Positions 45,751 to 55,600 of a stretch of 64,000 nucleotides of DNA are shown one piece after another; position 1 is the first letter of the stretch; every line of letters begins with the position of its first letter. The stretch comes from Gammaproteobacteria bacterium (GTDB lineage Bacteria; Pseudomonadota; Gammaproteobacteria; Xanthomonadales; Wenzhouxiangellaceae): positions 1 through 64,000 of the forward strand of contig JAAAPE010000092.1 in NCBI GenBank assembly GCA_009908385.1, written 5' to 3'. The position numbers and the translations under genes were made by a program. Under the pieces are notes generated by a model. It did no database searches. It saw only the letters and a program-made list of their open reading frames with translations, and was not told the origin of the DNA.

Positions 45751-45912
45751 AGATTTAGAATAATTCCTTAAATTATTGTTTTATAATGAAACGTTTGCGC
45801 CAGGGCCGAGGCGGTTCGACCGAAGATTCGGTGCCTGGAAACTGGCAGTGAGCGAAATTGTTCACTACAATGTGCCCGCTTTGGGCAACCCTTATCAACG
45901 AGGAAATCACCA
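45751..45912 (+). promoter_or_regulatory. AT-rich fabG-acpP intergenic region with acpP promoter candidate
   Basis: This 162-bp spacer is much richer in A+T than its surroundings. It has a perfect dyad AATAATT/AATTATT (45759-45765 and 45771-45777) followed by TATAAT at 45782-45787, for which no good -35 is seen. A better promoter candidate is CTGGCA (45842-45847), an 18-bp spacer and TACAAT (45866-45871), about 40 bp upstream of acpP. Separate strong transcription of acpP is expected since ACP is very abundant. Confidence 0.45.
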
Positions 45913-46152
45913 ATGAGCAGCATTGAAGAACGCGTCAAGAAGATCGTGATCGAACAGCTGGGCGTCAAGGAAGAAGAAGTCACCCCCAGCGCCTCCTTTG
46001 TCGATGACCTGGGTGCCGACTCGCTGGATACGGTCGAGCTGGTGATGGCGCTCGAAGAAGAGTTCGAGTGCGAGATTCCCGACGAGGAAGCCGAGAAGAT
46101 CACGAGCGTTCAGCAGGCGATCGACTACATCAAGGCCAACGTCGACAAGTAG
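45913..46152 (+). CDS. acpP: Acyl carrier protein
   Basis: The 79-residue acidic protein carries the phosphopantetheine attachment serine in [10 protein letters not shown] (Ser37). It is the carrier for fatty acid synthesis. GAGGAAA precedes the ATG. Position between fabG and fabF is standard. Confidence 0.99.
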   Translation: MSSIEERVKKIVIEQLGVKEEEVTPSASFVDDLGADSLDTVELVMALEEEFECEIPDEEAEKITSVQQAIDYIKANVDK

Positions 46153-46207
46153 TCGACGCCGGCAGGATCTGTTCGTACCGTCTCGCCAATGAACTACGGA
46201 GTCGCAC

Positions 46208-47451
<1,244 letters not shown>

Positions 47452-47455
<4 letters not shown>

Positions 47456-48789
47456 CGGGCGCGGCGCGTGAGCTGGCGTCGCCTCCGACCCTGCTCGCTG
47501 TCCACCGTCACGCTCCCGAGCGCTGGCCCTTCATGCTGGCCAGTTCGGCCTCGGCCGGCAAGCTGGGACGCTGGTCCCTGCTGCTGCGGGCGAGCGACGA
47601 GCCCCCGCTGACCCTCGATCGGGCGGCCGCGGGTGAGGCCCCGGGCTTCCTGGCGCAACTCGAGCGACGCGTCCACGAGAGCGCCGTCGACGGGCTCGAC
47701 ACGCGTTTCCCGTTCCGCGGTGGGTGGTTTCTCTACCTGGGCTACGAGCTGGCCGCCGAGATCGAACCCGGCCTGCGCCTGCCCCCGGCCGACGACGGCC
47801 TGCCGGTCGCGCTGGCCCGGCGCTGCCGGTCGGCCTTCCTGCACGATCACTTCGAGAAACGCTTCTGGCTGGTGGCCGAGGACGACGCGGAGCTGGCGGC
47901 CGCGCTGCATGACATCGAAACGGCCGCGCAGCAGACCGATCCCTTGCCGGAACTGCCGAAGCGACTGACGCTCTCGGCTGATCCGGGCGAGCGGTTCAAG
48001 GACGGGGTGGGGCGGATTCGCGACTACATTCGCGACGGCGACGTCTTCCAGGTCAACCTGTCGCGCGGCTGGGAAGCGCGCAGCGATCAGGCCGTGGATC
48101 CGGTAGCCCTCTACGCTTCCCTGGCCGGGACCAATCCCGCGCCGTTCGCGGCGCTGGCCCGCCTGCCGGGGGGCACGGTCGTTTCCTCCTCGCCCGAGCG
48201 CCTGGTCAGCGTCGACGGCCGGCGGGTCCAGACCCGGCCGATCGCCGGAACGCGTCCGCGCGGGACGTCCAGCCGGGCGGACAGCGAACTCAGCAGCGAG
48301 CTGGTCTCGCATCCCAAGGAGCGCGCCGAACACATCATGCTCATCGATCTCGAGCGCAACGACCTCGGCCGCGTCTGCGAGACCGGTTCCGTCGAGGTCG
48401 ACGAACTGATGGTGGTCGAGTCCTACGCCCACGTGCACCACATCGTGTCCAATGTCCGCGGCATGCTGCGCAGCGACGCCGGCGCGGCCGACGTCATTCG
48501 GGCCGTGTTTCCCGGCGGGACCATCACGGGTTGTCCCAAGGTCCGATGCATGGAAATCATCGCCGAACTGGAAGGGCGCGGGCGCGGCTGCTACACCGGC
48601 GCGCTCGGCTACCTGGGGCTCGACGGTCGCATGGATCTCAACATCCTGATCCGGTCGATGGTGGTCGGCGACCGGCGCATCGCCTTCCGCACCGGCGCGG
48701 GCATCGTGGCCGATTCCGATCCTGACGCCGAACTGGCGGAAACCGAAGACAAGGCCCGCGGCCTGCTCGCCGCCATCGGTCATGGTTGA
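47452..48789 (+). CDS. pabB: Aminodeoxychorismate synthase component I (PabB-like)
   Basis: The 445-residue chorismate-utilising enzyme supplies 4-amino-4-deoxychorismate for folate. Motifs include GDVFQVNLSRGW, SSSPERLV, TRPIAGTRPRG, IDLERNDLGRV and FPGGTITGCPK. The position where E. coli PabB has PIKGT reads PIAGT (263-267), as in anthranilate synthase. Context favours PabB: the next, overlapping gene is pabC. The glutaminase partner PabA is not in the window, so it would be supplied from elsewhere or ammonia would be used. Confidence 0.87.
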
Positions 48790-49600
48790 CGCGCTCGTCA
48801 ACGGCGAACCGGCAACCGCCGTCGCGCTCGACGATCGCGGTCTGCTCTACGGCGATCACCTGTTCGAGACGATCGCCTTCATCGGCGGCCGGGCGCCGCT
48901 CTGGCGGCTGCACATGGCGCGGCTGACGGCCGACGCGTCGCGGCTTCTGATTCCCCCGCCGGACTCGGAGCTTCTGGCCGCCGAATGCGATCGGCTGCTC
49001 GACGGGCGCGACCGGGCCGTCATCCGCATCACGCTCACCCGCGGCAGCGGCGGCCGGGCCTACGAGCCGCCCGCCGAACCGCGCCCGCGTCGCATCCTGC
49101 TGCGAAGGCCGTACCCGTCCGACCTGGACACCGCGCGCGAGCAGGGGCTGTGGCTCGTGACCAGCCCGGTGCGGCTCGCCAGCCGTTCGGTCTTGGCCGG
49201 AATCAAGCACGGCAACCGGCTCGAGCAGGTGCTGGCCGCCGAAGCGGCGCGGCGCGCGGGCGCGGACGAGGCGGTCCTTTTCGATGCCGAAGGCCGGCTC
49301 GTGGAAGCGATCGCCGGCAACCTCGTGCTGTTCATCGGCGAGCGGGCCGTGACGCCCGCGGCGTCCGGGGCGGGAGTGGCCGGCGTCGGCCTGCGCGCCC
49401 TGAAGGAACTGCTCGGTGACCGGCTGGTCGAGGCCGAGCTCGACGCTCGAAGCCTGGAGCAGGCGGCGGGCATCTTGGTGATAAACTCGGTCGCCGGTAT
49501 CCGGCCGGTACGCCGGCTCGACGATCGGGCGCTGGCGATCGGCGAGCCCTGCCGAAGCTGGCAGCGACTGTGGAGCGAGCGGTTCGAATGCGAAAACTGA
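48782..49600 (+). CDS. pabC: Aminodeoxychorismate lyase (PabC)
   Basis: The 272-residue PLP enzyme of fold type IV cleaves aminodeoxychorismate to p-aminobenzoate and pyruvate. The PLP lysine lies in VLAGIKHGNRLEQVLA, and RGLLYGDHLFETI opens the domain. It overlaps pabB by eight bases and mltG by 13. Position before mltG and tmk is the common gammaproteobacterial arrangement. Confidence 0.93.
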   Translation: MVDALVNGEPATAVALDDRGLLYGDHLFETIAFIGGRAPLWRLHMARLTADASRLLIPPPDSELLAAECDRLLDGRDRAVIRITLTRGSGGRAYEPPAEPRPRRILLRRPYPSDLDTAREQGLWLVTSPVRLASRSVLAGIKHGNRLEQVLAAEAARRAGADEAVLFDAEGRLVEAIAGNLVLFIGERAVTPAASGAGVAGVGLRALKELLGDRLVEAELDARSLEQAAGILVINSVAGIRPVRRLDDRALAIGEPCRSWQRLWSERFECEN

Positions 49601-50586
49601 TCACCGTGATCCTGCTGACCGCCTTGCTGGCCGGCGCGGCGGCCGCCTGGCTGCTGATCGACTGGCAGCGCTTCCAGCAACGCCCCCTGAGCACGGCGGG
49701 GCCGGTGAACCTCTGGCTCGACGAGGGCAGCAGCTTTCACGGCATGGTCCGGCAGTTCGAGCGCCTCGGCCTGACGCGGCTGGACTGGCGCTGGCGCCTG
49801 CTCGGCCGCCTGCACTCTCCCGTCCTCCAGGCCGGTGAGTACCGGATCGCGCCGGGAACGAGCGTCGCCGAACTGGTCGAGCAGATCGTTGCCGGGCGCG
49901 TGCGCAAGCACCGCTTCACGATCGTGGAAGGCTGGACGCTTCGGGAGCTTCGCGCCGCCCTGACCGCCGATCCCCGCCTGCGCAAGGTCGCGGCCGACTT
50001 CAGCGAGGACCGGCTCATGGACCAGCTCGACTGCGCTGGCTGCCAGGCCGAGGGGCGCTTCCTGCCCGAGACCTATTTCTTCGTGCGCGGCTCGAGCGAT
50101 CTGGCACTGCTCGAGCGGGCCCATGCGGCGATGTCCGAAGCCCTCGAGGCCGCCTGGGCCGGTCGTGATCCGGACTTGCCCCTCGACGATGCCTACGAAC
50201 TGCTGGTCCTCGCCTCGCTCATCGAGCGCGAAACCGGTCAGGCGACCGAGCGTGCAAGGATCGCCGGCGTTTTCGTGCGGCGTCTCCAGAGCGGGATGCG
50301 CCTGCAGACCGACCCGACCGTGATGTACGGCCTGGGGGAGGACTTCGACGGTCGTCTGCGGCGGGTTCACCTGCGCACCGATCACCCCTGGAACACCTAC
50401 ACGCGCCACGGCCTGCCGCCGACGCCCATCGCCTTGCCCGGTCGCGCGTCGCTGGAGGCGGCGGCCCGGCCCGCCGCCGGCACGGCGCTCTACTTCGTCT
50501 CCCGCGGAGACGGCAGCCACGCGTTTTCGGACACCCTGGCCGAGCACAACGACGCCGTCGACCGCTACATCCGGGGGCGGCCGTGA
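49588..50586 (+). CDS. mltG: Endolytic peptidoglycan transglycosylase MltG
   Basis: The 332-residue membrane-anchored YceG-like enzyme cuts nascent glycan strands. A single N-terminal helix (LITVILLTALLAGAAAAWLL) is followed by the LysM-like subdomain and the catalytic domain. The catalytic glutamate is in LASLIERETG, with LQTDPTVMYGLG and HPWNTYTRHGLPPTPI typical. ATG at 49588 overlaps the end of pabC. The stop overlaps tmk. Confidence 0.95.
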   Translation: MRKLITVILLTALLAGAAAAWLLIDWQRFQQRPLSTAGPVNLWLDEGSSFHGMVRQFERLGLTRLDWRWRLLGRLHSPVLQAGEYRIAPGTSVAELVEQIVAGRVRKHRFTIVEGWTLRELRAALTADPRLRKVAADFSEDRLMDQLDCAGCQAEGRFLPETYFFVRGSSDLALLERAHAAMSEALEAAWAGRDPDLPLDDAYELLVLASLIERETGQATERARIAGVFVRRLQSGMRLQTDPTVMYGLGEDFDGRLRRVHLRTDHPWNTYTRHGLPPTPIALPGRASLEAAARPAAGTALYFVSRGDGSHAFSDTLAEHNDAVDRYIRGRP

Positions 50587-51209
50587 GCCGGGGGCGGTTC
50601 ATCACGCTCGAGGGCGGGGAGGGGGCCGGCAAGAGTACCGCCATCGACACCGTGCGCGACTGGCTCGAGGATCGCGGCCGTGGAGTGATCATCACCCGCG
50701 AGCCCGGCGGCACGGCGACGGCCGAGCGAATCCGCGAACTCCTGCTCGACCCGGGCACCGGGCCGCTCACCCCGATGAGCGAGCTGCTGCTGATGTTCGC
50801 CGCCCGCCAGGAAAATCTCGCGGGCGTGATCCGGCCGGCGCTGTCGCGCGGCAGCGACGTGATCTGCGACCGGTTCACCGACGCCAGCCGCGCCTACCAG
50901 GGCGCCGGCCGAGAGCTCGGCGAGGCCGCCGTGGAGACGCTGGCCGACCTGGTCCATCCCGACCTGCGCCCGGACCTGACCCTGTTGCTCGACGTGCCCG
51001 TCGACATCGGCCTGGGTCGTATCGGCGGCCGCGACGGCGGTCCCGACCGGATGGAACAGAGCCGGCCGGAGTTTCTCGAGCGGGTCAGGGCGGCCTACCT
51101 GGCCCAGGCCCGCCGCGAGCCCGAGCGATTCGTGGTCATCGACGCTGCCGACGGCCTCGACGCGGTGAGGACGGCGATCCGGCTTGCCCTGGAGGAGCGG
51201 CTCGGCTGA
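50583..51209 (+). CDS. tmk: Thymidylate kinase
   Basis: The 208-residue enzyme phosphorylates dTMP. The P-loop is FITLEGGEGAGKST near the N terminus, the DR motif is ICDRFTDASRAYQG, and the lid region contains GRIGGRDGGPDRMEQ. The GTG start overlaps mltG (GTGA) and the stop overlaps holB (TGATG). Confidence 0.97.
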   Translation: MSRGRFITLEGGEGAGKSTAIDTVRDWLEDRGRGVIITREPGGTATAERIRELLLDPGTGPLTPMSELLLMFAARQENLAGVIRPALSRGSDVICDRFTDASRAYQGAGRELGEAAVETLADLVHPDLRPDLTLLLDVPVDIGLGRIGGRDGGPDRMEQSRPEFLERVRAAYLAQARREPERFVVIDAADGLDAVRTAIRLALEERLG

Positions 51210-52159
51210 TGCTTCCCTGGCTCGAACAGGCACGACGATCGCTACGTACCCGTTTCGATGAGGGGCGCCTGGGGCACGCACCGCTGATCCACGGCCCGGC
51301 CGGGATCGGCAAGCAGGAACTCGGCGACTGGCTGGCCCGTCTGCTGCTGTGCCGCGAGCCTGTCGAGGCGGGTGCCTGCGGCGATTGCCAGAGCTGCCAG
51401 CTGGTGGCCAGCGGCGCCCATCCGGACCTGTTCGTGATCGACGTGCTCGAGGACAAGCAGGGCATCGCGGTCGACCAGGTCCGCGGTCTCATCGAGGGAC
51501 TGCAGCTGACCGCCAGCATGGGCAAGAATCGCGTCGGGCTGATGCCGCGGGCCGACGCGATGAACCGCAATGCCGCCAACGCCCTGCTCAAGACGCTCGA
51601 GGAGCCGCCGCCGGGCGCCTGGCTCATCCTCCTCAGCGAGCAGCCGGCGCGCCTGCCCGCCACCATTCGCTCTCGCTGCCAGCAACTGGCGCTCAGGGTC
51701 CCGGAGCGGGAGCCGGCCGAATCCTGGCTGGCCGGGCAATGTCCGGAGTCGAGCCGGGGCGACCGGGACGCGGCGCTCGAGCTCGGCGGCGGGGCGCCGC
51801 TGGCGGCCCTCCAGATGCTGGAATCCGGCGGTCTGGACGCGGGGCTCTCGCTGCTCGAGGATCTCGCGACCGGGACGGCGCACGGCGAACTGATCGAACG
51901 CTGGCAGGCCGAGCCCGCGGCGTGCTGGCAATGGCTGGCGCGCTGGATGGCGGTTCTCATGGCCCAGGCGAGCCGGGCCGGCGGCTGGCGTCCGGAGGGA
52001 CAGCGGCTGCCCCCCGTCCCGCCCGGGCGCGATGTCGCCAGGCTCTGGCAGATGGCCCTCGACGGTCACCGCGAGGCGGAGCGGGGCGTGGTTCGCCAGG
52101 ACCTGCTGCTCGGTCGCTGGCTGCTAGAATGGGAGGCGTGTCAACCGGCGCGGAAATGA
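51209..52159 (+). CDS. holB: DNA polymerase III subunit delta prime
   Basis: The 316-residue clamp-loader subunit has a P-loop-like HGPAGIGKQELG, four zinc cysteines in CREPVEAGACGDCQSC, the RADAMNRNAANALLKTLEEPP segment and the SRC-type motif TIRSRCQQL. Together these give a non-hydrolysing AAA+ subunit. It sits between tmk and pilZ, as is usual. Confidence 0.96.
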   Translation: MLPWLEQARRSLRTRFDEGRLGHAPLIHGPAGIGKQELGDWLARLLLCREPVEAGACGDCQSCQLVASGAHPDLFVIDVLEDKQGIAVDQVRGLIEGLQLTASMGKNRVGLMPRADAMNRNAANALLKTLEEPPPGAWLILLSEQPARLPATIRSRCQQLALRVPEREPAESWLAGQCPESSRGDRDAALELGGGAPLAALQMLESGGLDAGLSLLEDLATGTAHGELIERWQAEPAACWQWLARWMAVLMAQASRAGGWRPEGQRLPPVPPGRDVARLWQMALDGHREAERGVVRQDLLLGRWLLEWEACQPARK

Positions 52160-52163
52160 GTTC

Positions 52164-52502
52164 ATGGCCCAGAAAGGCATTCTGTCCTACAACATCGAAA
52201 GCAAGCAGGAGCTCTACGGCGCCTATATGCCGTTCCTGATCAACGGCGGCTTGTTCGTCCCGACGCGCAAGCAGTTCAAGCTCGGCGACGAAGTGCTGAT
52301 CCTGCTCGGCCTGATGGGCGAGGAACGCATTGCCATTCCCGGCAAGGTGGCCTGGCTGACGCCTTCGGGCGGGCGCCACACCGCCAACAGCGGCGTCGGC
52401 GTGCAGTTCGCCGACAGCGCCGAGGGGCAGCAGGCGAAAAGCACGATCGTGTCGCTGCTGGCCGGCATGCTCGACAGCGACAAGCCGACAAGAACGATTT
52501 AG
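52164..52502 (+). CDS. pilZ: Type IV pilus assembly protein PilZ
   Basis: The 112-residue PilZ-fold protein follows holB by four bases. Like other PilZ orthologues of this locus it lacks the RxxxR c-di-GMP binding arm at the N terminus. It retains NGGLFVPT, LGDEVLILL and GVGVQF strands. In xanthomonads such PilZ proteins bridge FimX and the PilB ATPase; a FimX-like protein is encoded at 402-2459. Confidence 0.93.
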   Translation: MAQKGILSYNIESKQELYGAYMPFLINGGLFVPTRKQFKLGDEVLILLGLMGEERIAIPGKVAWLTPSGGRHTANSGVGVQFADSAEGQQAKSTIVSLLAGMLDSDKPTRTI

Positions 52503-52505
52503 TCT

Positions 52506-52665
52506 TCAATTTCCAAATGGCAATTTTCAAGCAAGGACCAATGAGTCAATGACCGAATGATCGAAACGAAGTCTTGGCGTGCAGGCTGTCTCAATTCGTT
52601 TCGATCATCGAATGTTCTGTCATTGGGATTTGTTTGGCAATTGGTGCTTGGTCATTGAGAATTGA
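52506..52665. repeat. AT-rich imperfect inverted-repeat (MITE-like) element upstream of dinB
   Basis: Two arms of about 65-71 bp (52506-52570 and 52595-52665) are imperfect reverse complements around a 24-base centre. Both outer ends read TCAATT in the arm direction, and the innermost 13 bp (TGATCGAAACGAA, 52558-52570, with 52595-52607) pair perfectly. The outer parts are rich in CAATGACC/ATTGG-type words. Base composition is far more AT-rich than the neighbouring genes. No open frame of note lies inside. The right end contains the TTG that serves as dinB start. Such words occur in non-autonomous intergenic repeats of several phyla; mobility is inferred only. Confidence 0.65.
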
Positions 52666-53738
52666 GTAACCGCTCGATCATCCACGTCGACATGGATGCG
52701 TTCTACGCGAGCGTGGAGCAGCGCGACCGCCCCGAGCTTCGCGGTCGACCGGTCATGGTCGGCGGGGGCAGCAGCCGCGGCGTGGTCGCGGCCGCCAGCT
52801 ACGAGGCCCGTCAGTACGGCGTGAGATCGGCCATGCCCGGTGCGCGAGCGCGGCGGCTGTGTCCATCGGGTGTATTCGTGTCCGCGCGCTTCGATCGTTA
52901 CCGCGAAGTGTCTCGCGAAGTGTTCGAGATCTTCGCGCGGTTCAGCGACCGGGTCGAGGGGCTCAGCCTCGACGAGGCCTTCATCGACGTGAGCGAAGCG
53001 GTCATCGAGCAGGGCGGGTCCCCGAGCGAGATCGGCGCTCGCCTCAAGCGGCTCGTCGCCGAGCAGACCGGGCTGACCGCCTCGGTCGGCATCGCGCACA
53101 ACAAGCTGCTGGCCAAGATCGCTTCGGACTACGACAAGCCCGATGGCCTGATCCATATCCCGCCCGACCGGGTCAAGCAGTTCCTCGATCCGCTTCCCGT
53201 CCGCCGCCTGTGGGGTATCGGGCCCCGAACCGAGCAGCGCCTGCACGACATCGGCGCGTTCACGATCGGCCAGTTACGTCGCACGCCCCCGGATCTGCTC
53301 CGCCAGTTGTTCGGCGACCACGCCATGGCGTTGATCGAGCGCGCCACCGGCATCGACGAGCGCGAGGTGGGAAGCCGCCGGCCGCGGCGTTCGGTCAGCC
53401 AGGAGACGACGTTCCGGGACGACCGTCACGACATCGCCGAACTGGTCGACGTCATGACCGGCCAGGCCGCCCAAGTCGCCGGACGCCTGGCGAGCCGCGG
53501 CTGGTACGCCCGGACCGTCACCATCAAGCTGCGCTCGAGCGGATTCTCGACGATCACCCGCAGCCGTTCACTCGGAGGATACACGCGCAGTCCGGATCGC
53601 ATTCTCTCGGTCGCCAGAGAGCTCCTCGAGGACTGGGCCGGCTGGCGTCGACAGTTCGCGGTGCGCCTGATCGGCGTGGGCGTTTCGGGCCTGTCGGAGC
53701 ACCCCGACGAATCGGAGCTGCTCGACTCCGGACGCTGA
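52662..53738 (+). CDS. dinB: DNA polymerase IV
   Basis: The 358-residue Y-family translesion polymerase has the palm motifs IIHVDMDAFYASVEQRD and LSLDEAFIDVSE, the YDKPDGLIHIPPD little-finger approach, and helix-hairpin-helix LWGIGPRTEQRL. The only start before the catalytic HVDMD motif is TTG at 52662, inside the terminal repeat of the preceding element, with no clear ribosome site. No consensus beta-clamp binding motif is visible at the C terminus. Translation efficiency may be low. Confidence 0.93.
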   Translation: MSNRSIIHVDMDAFYASVEQRDRPELRGRPVMVGGGSSRGVVAAASYEARQYGVRSAMPGARARRLCPSGVFVSARFDRYREVSREVFEIFARFSDRVEGLSLDEAFIDVSEAVIEQGGSPSEIGARLKRLVAEQTGLTASVGIAHNKLLAKIASDYDKPDGLIHIPPDRVKQFLDPLPVRRLWGIGPRTEQRLHDIGAFTIGQLRRTPPDLLRQLFGDHAMALIERATGIDEREVGSRRPRRSVSQETTFRDDRHDIAELVDVMTGQAAQVAGRLASRGWYARTVTIKLRSSGFSTITRSRSLGGYTRSPDRILSVARELLEDWAGWRRQFAVRLIGVGVSGLSEHPDESELLDSGR

Positions 53739-53753
53739 AGGCGTGCGCGGCCG

Positions 53754-55442
53754 TCAGTCCTCGGAGCTGCGCGCCTCGCCGTACATGTCGCGAAGCTCCC
53801 GCCGGAGGATCTTGCCCACGTTGGTCTTGGGCAGTTCAGCGACGAACTCGACGTACTTGGGCACCTTGTAGCCGGTCAGTTCCTCGCGGCAGAACTCCCG
53901 AAGCTCCTTGACCGTCAGCGAGTCGTCCTTTCGCACGACGATGACCTTGACCACCTCGCCGGACTTCTCGTCGGGTGCGCCGATGGCGCCGACCTCGAGC
54001 ACCTTGGGATGGTTGGCCACGATGTCCTCGACCTCGTTGGGATAGACGTTGAACCCCGACACCAGGATCATGTCTTTCTTGCGGTCGACGATGTAGAAGT
54101 AACCGTTCTCGTCCATCTTCGCCATGTCGCCGGTGCGCAGCCAGCCGTCGTCGTCGAGTACCTTCGCGGTCTCCTCGGGGCGATTCCAATAGCCCTTCAT
54201 GACCTGCGGCCCGCGCACGCACAGCTCGCCGGTTTCTCCGCCCGGCAAGGGGTTGCCGTCCGCATCGATCACCCGACACGCCGTCGACGAAATCGGCAGC
54301 CCGATCGCGCCGTTGTACTCCTGGAGATCCATCGGATTGATGCAGGCCGCCGGCGAGGTTTCGGTCAGGCCGTAGGCCTCGACCAGCGTGACGCCGGTGG
54401 CCTTCTTCCAGCGTTCGGCGACGGCCCGCTGCACGGCCATGCCGCCGCCGAGCGTCATCTTCAGGCTGGAGAAGTCCAGCTGGTCGAAGCCGGGAGTGTT
54501 GAGCAGGCCGTTGAACAACGTGTTCACGCCGGTGATCGCCGTGAAACGGACCTTGCCGAGCTCCTTGACGAAGCCGTGCATGTCCCTCGGATTGGTGATC
54601 AGCACGTTGCGGCCGCCGAGCTTGACGAAAACCAGACAGTTCGCCGTCAGGGCGAAGATGTGATAGAGGGGCAGGGCAGTGATGATCGTCTCCTCGCCGA
54701 TGTCGAGGCGACGGCCCAGCCAGGCCGAGGCCTGCTGCATGTTGGCGACCATGTTGCCGTGGGTCAGCACGGCGCCCTTGGACACCCCCGTCGTGCCCCC
54801 GGTGTACTGCAGGAAGGCGATGTCTTCGTGCTCGAGTTCGACCGGTTGGAAGCGCTCGTTGCCGCCCTCCCGCAGGACCGTGTTGAACGGCCTGGCGTTG
54901 GGCAGGGTGAAGGAAGGCACCATCTTCTTGACGTGGCGCACGACCAGGTTGGTCATCATGCCCTTGAGCGTGCCGAGCATGTCTCCCATGCTCGTGAGAA
55001 TCACGTGCTCGATCTCGGTATCGTCGATGACCGCCTCGAGAACGCTCGCGAAGTTCTCCATGATGACGATCGCCTTCGCGCCCGAGTCGATCAGCTGGTG
55101 CTTGAGTTCGCGCGCGGTGTAGAGCGGGTTGGTGTTGACCACCACGAGGCCGGCGCGCAGCGCTCCGAATACGGCGATCGGATACTGCAGCACGTTGGGC
55201 ATCATGATCGCGATGCGATCCCCCTTCTCCAGACCCATTGCCTGCAGGTGCGCGGCGAAGGCGGCGCTGTGCCGGTCCACCTGACCGAACGTCAGCTCGG
55301 CGCCGAAATTGACGTAGGCCACCTTGTCGCGGAATTCGTTGCAGCTCTTGTCGATCACATCGACGACCGAGTCGAACTCGTCCATGTCGATCTCGGCGGG
55401 CACGCCCTCCGGATAGTGCTCCAACCAGGGCTTTTCGCTCAT
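53754..55442 (-). CDS. fadD: Long-chain-fatty-acid--CoA ligase
   Basis: The 562-residue adenylate-forming enzyme activates imported fatty acids for beta-oxidation. Motifs: [18 protein letters not shown] (P-loop-like), [32 protein letters not shown] and the A10-type lysine in [15 protein letters not shown]. An AGGGAGA ribosome site precedes the ATG. It is transcribed away from the GCS2-CBS gene. The beta-oxidation pair at 37-40 kb would process its product. Confidence 0.96.
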   Translation of the reverse strand: MSEKPWLEHYPEGVPAEIDMDEFDSVVDVIDKSCNEFRDKVAYVNFGAELTFGQVDRHSAAFAAHLQAMGLEKGDRIAIMMPNVLQYPIAVFGALRAGLVVVNTNPLYTARELKHQLIDSGAKAIVIMENFASVLEAVIDDTEIEHVILTSMGDMLGTLKGMMTNLVVRHVKKMVPSFTLPNARPFNTVLREGGNERFQPVELEHEDIAFLQYTGGTTGVSKGAVLTHGNMVANMQQASAWLGRRLDIGEETIITALPLYHIFALTANCLVFVKLGGRNVLITNPRDMHGFVKELGKVRFTAITGVNTLFNGLLNTPGFDQLDFSSLKMTLGGGMAVQRAVAERWKKATGVTLVEAYGLTETSPAACINPMDLQEYNGAIGLPISSTACRVIDADGNPLPGGETGELCVRGPQVMKGYWNRPEETAKVLDDDGWLRTGDMAKMDENGYFYIVDRKKDMILVSGFNVYPNEVEDIVANHPKVLEVGAIGAPDEKSGEVVKVIVVRKDDSLTVKELREFCREELTGYKVPKYVEFVAELPKTNVGKILRRELRDMYGEARSSED

Positions 55443-55539
55443 CGGGTCTCCCTTTTATTGTCGGTCCGATTGTCCTCCGGCAAGCTTGGCACAGGAAGTC
55501 AACCGAGACAAGCTTGCGCGGGGCGCGCGGGCGTTCGAT

Positions 55540-55568
55540 TTGCCCGTTTCACGGGGGACGTTTATTAT
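55540..55568 (+). promoter_or_regulatory. Candidate promoter of the GCS2-CBS gene
   Basis: TTGCCC (55540-55545) and TATTAT (55563-55568) are spaced by 17 bp, 32 bp upstream of the ATG at 55601. Upstream, the 8-bp palindrome CAAGCTTG occurs at 55481-55488 and 55509-55516 and could form an operator between this gene and fadD. Confidence 0.4.
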
Positions 55569-55600
55569 CCCCGGAAAGACAGGCCGGGGTCGTCGTCGCG

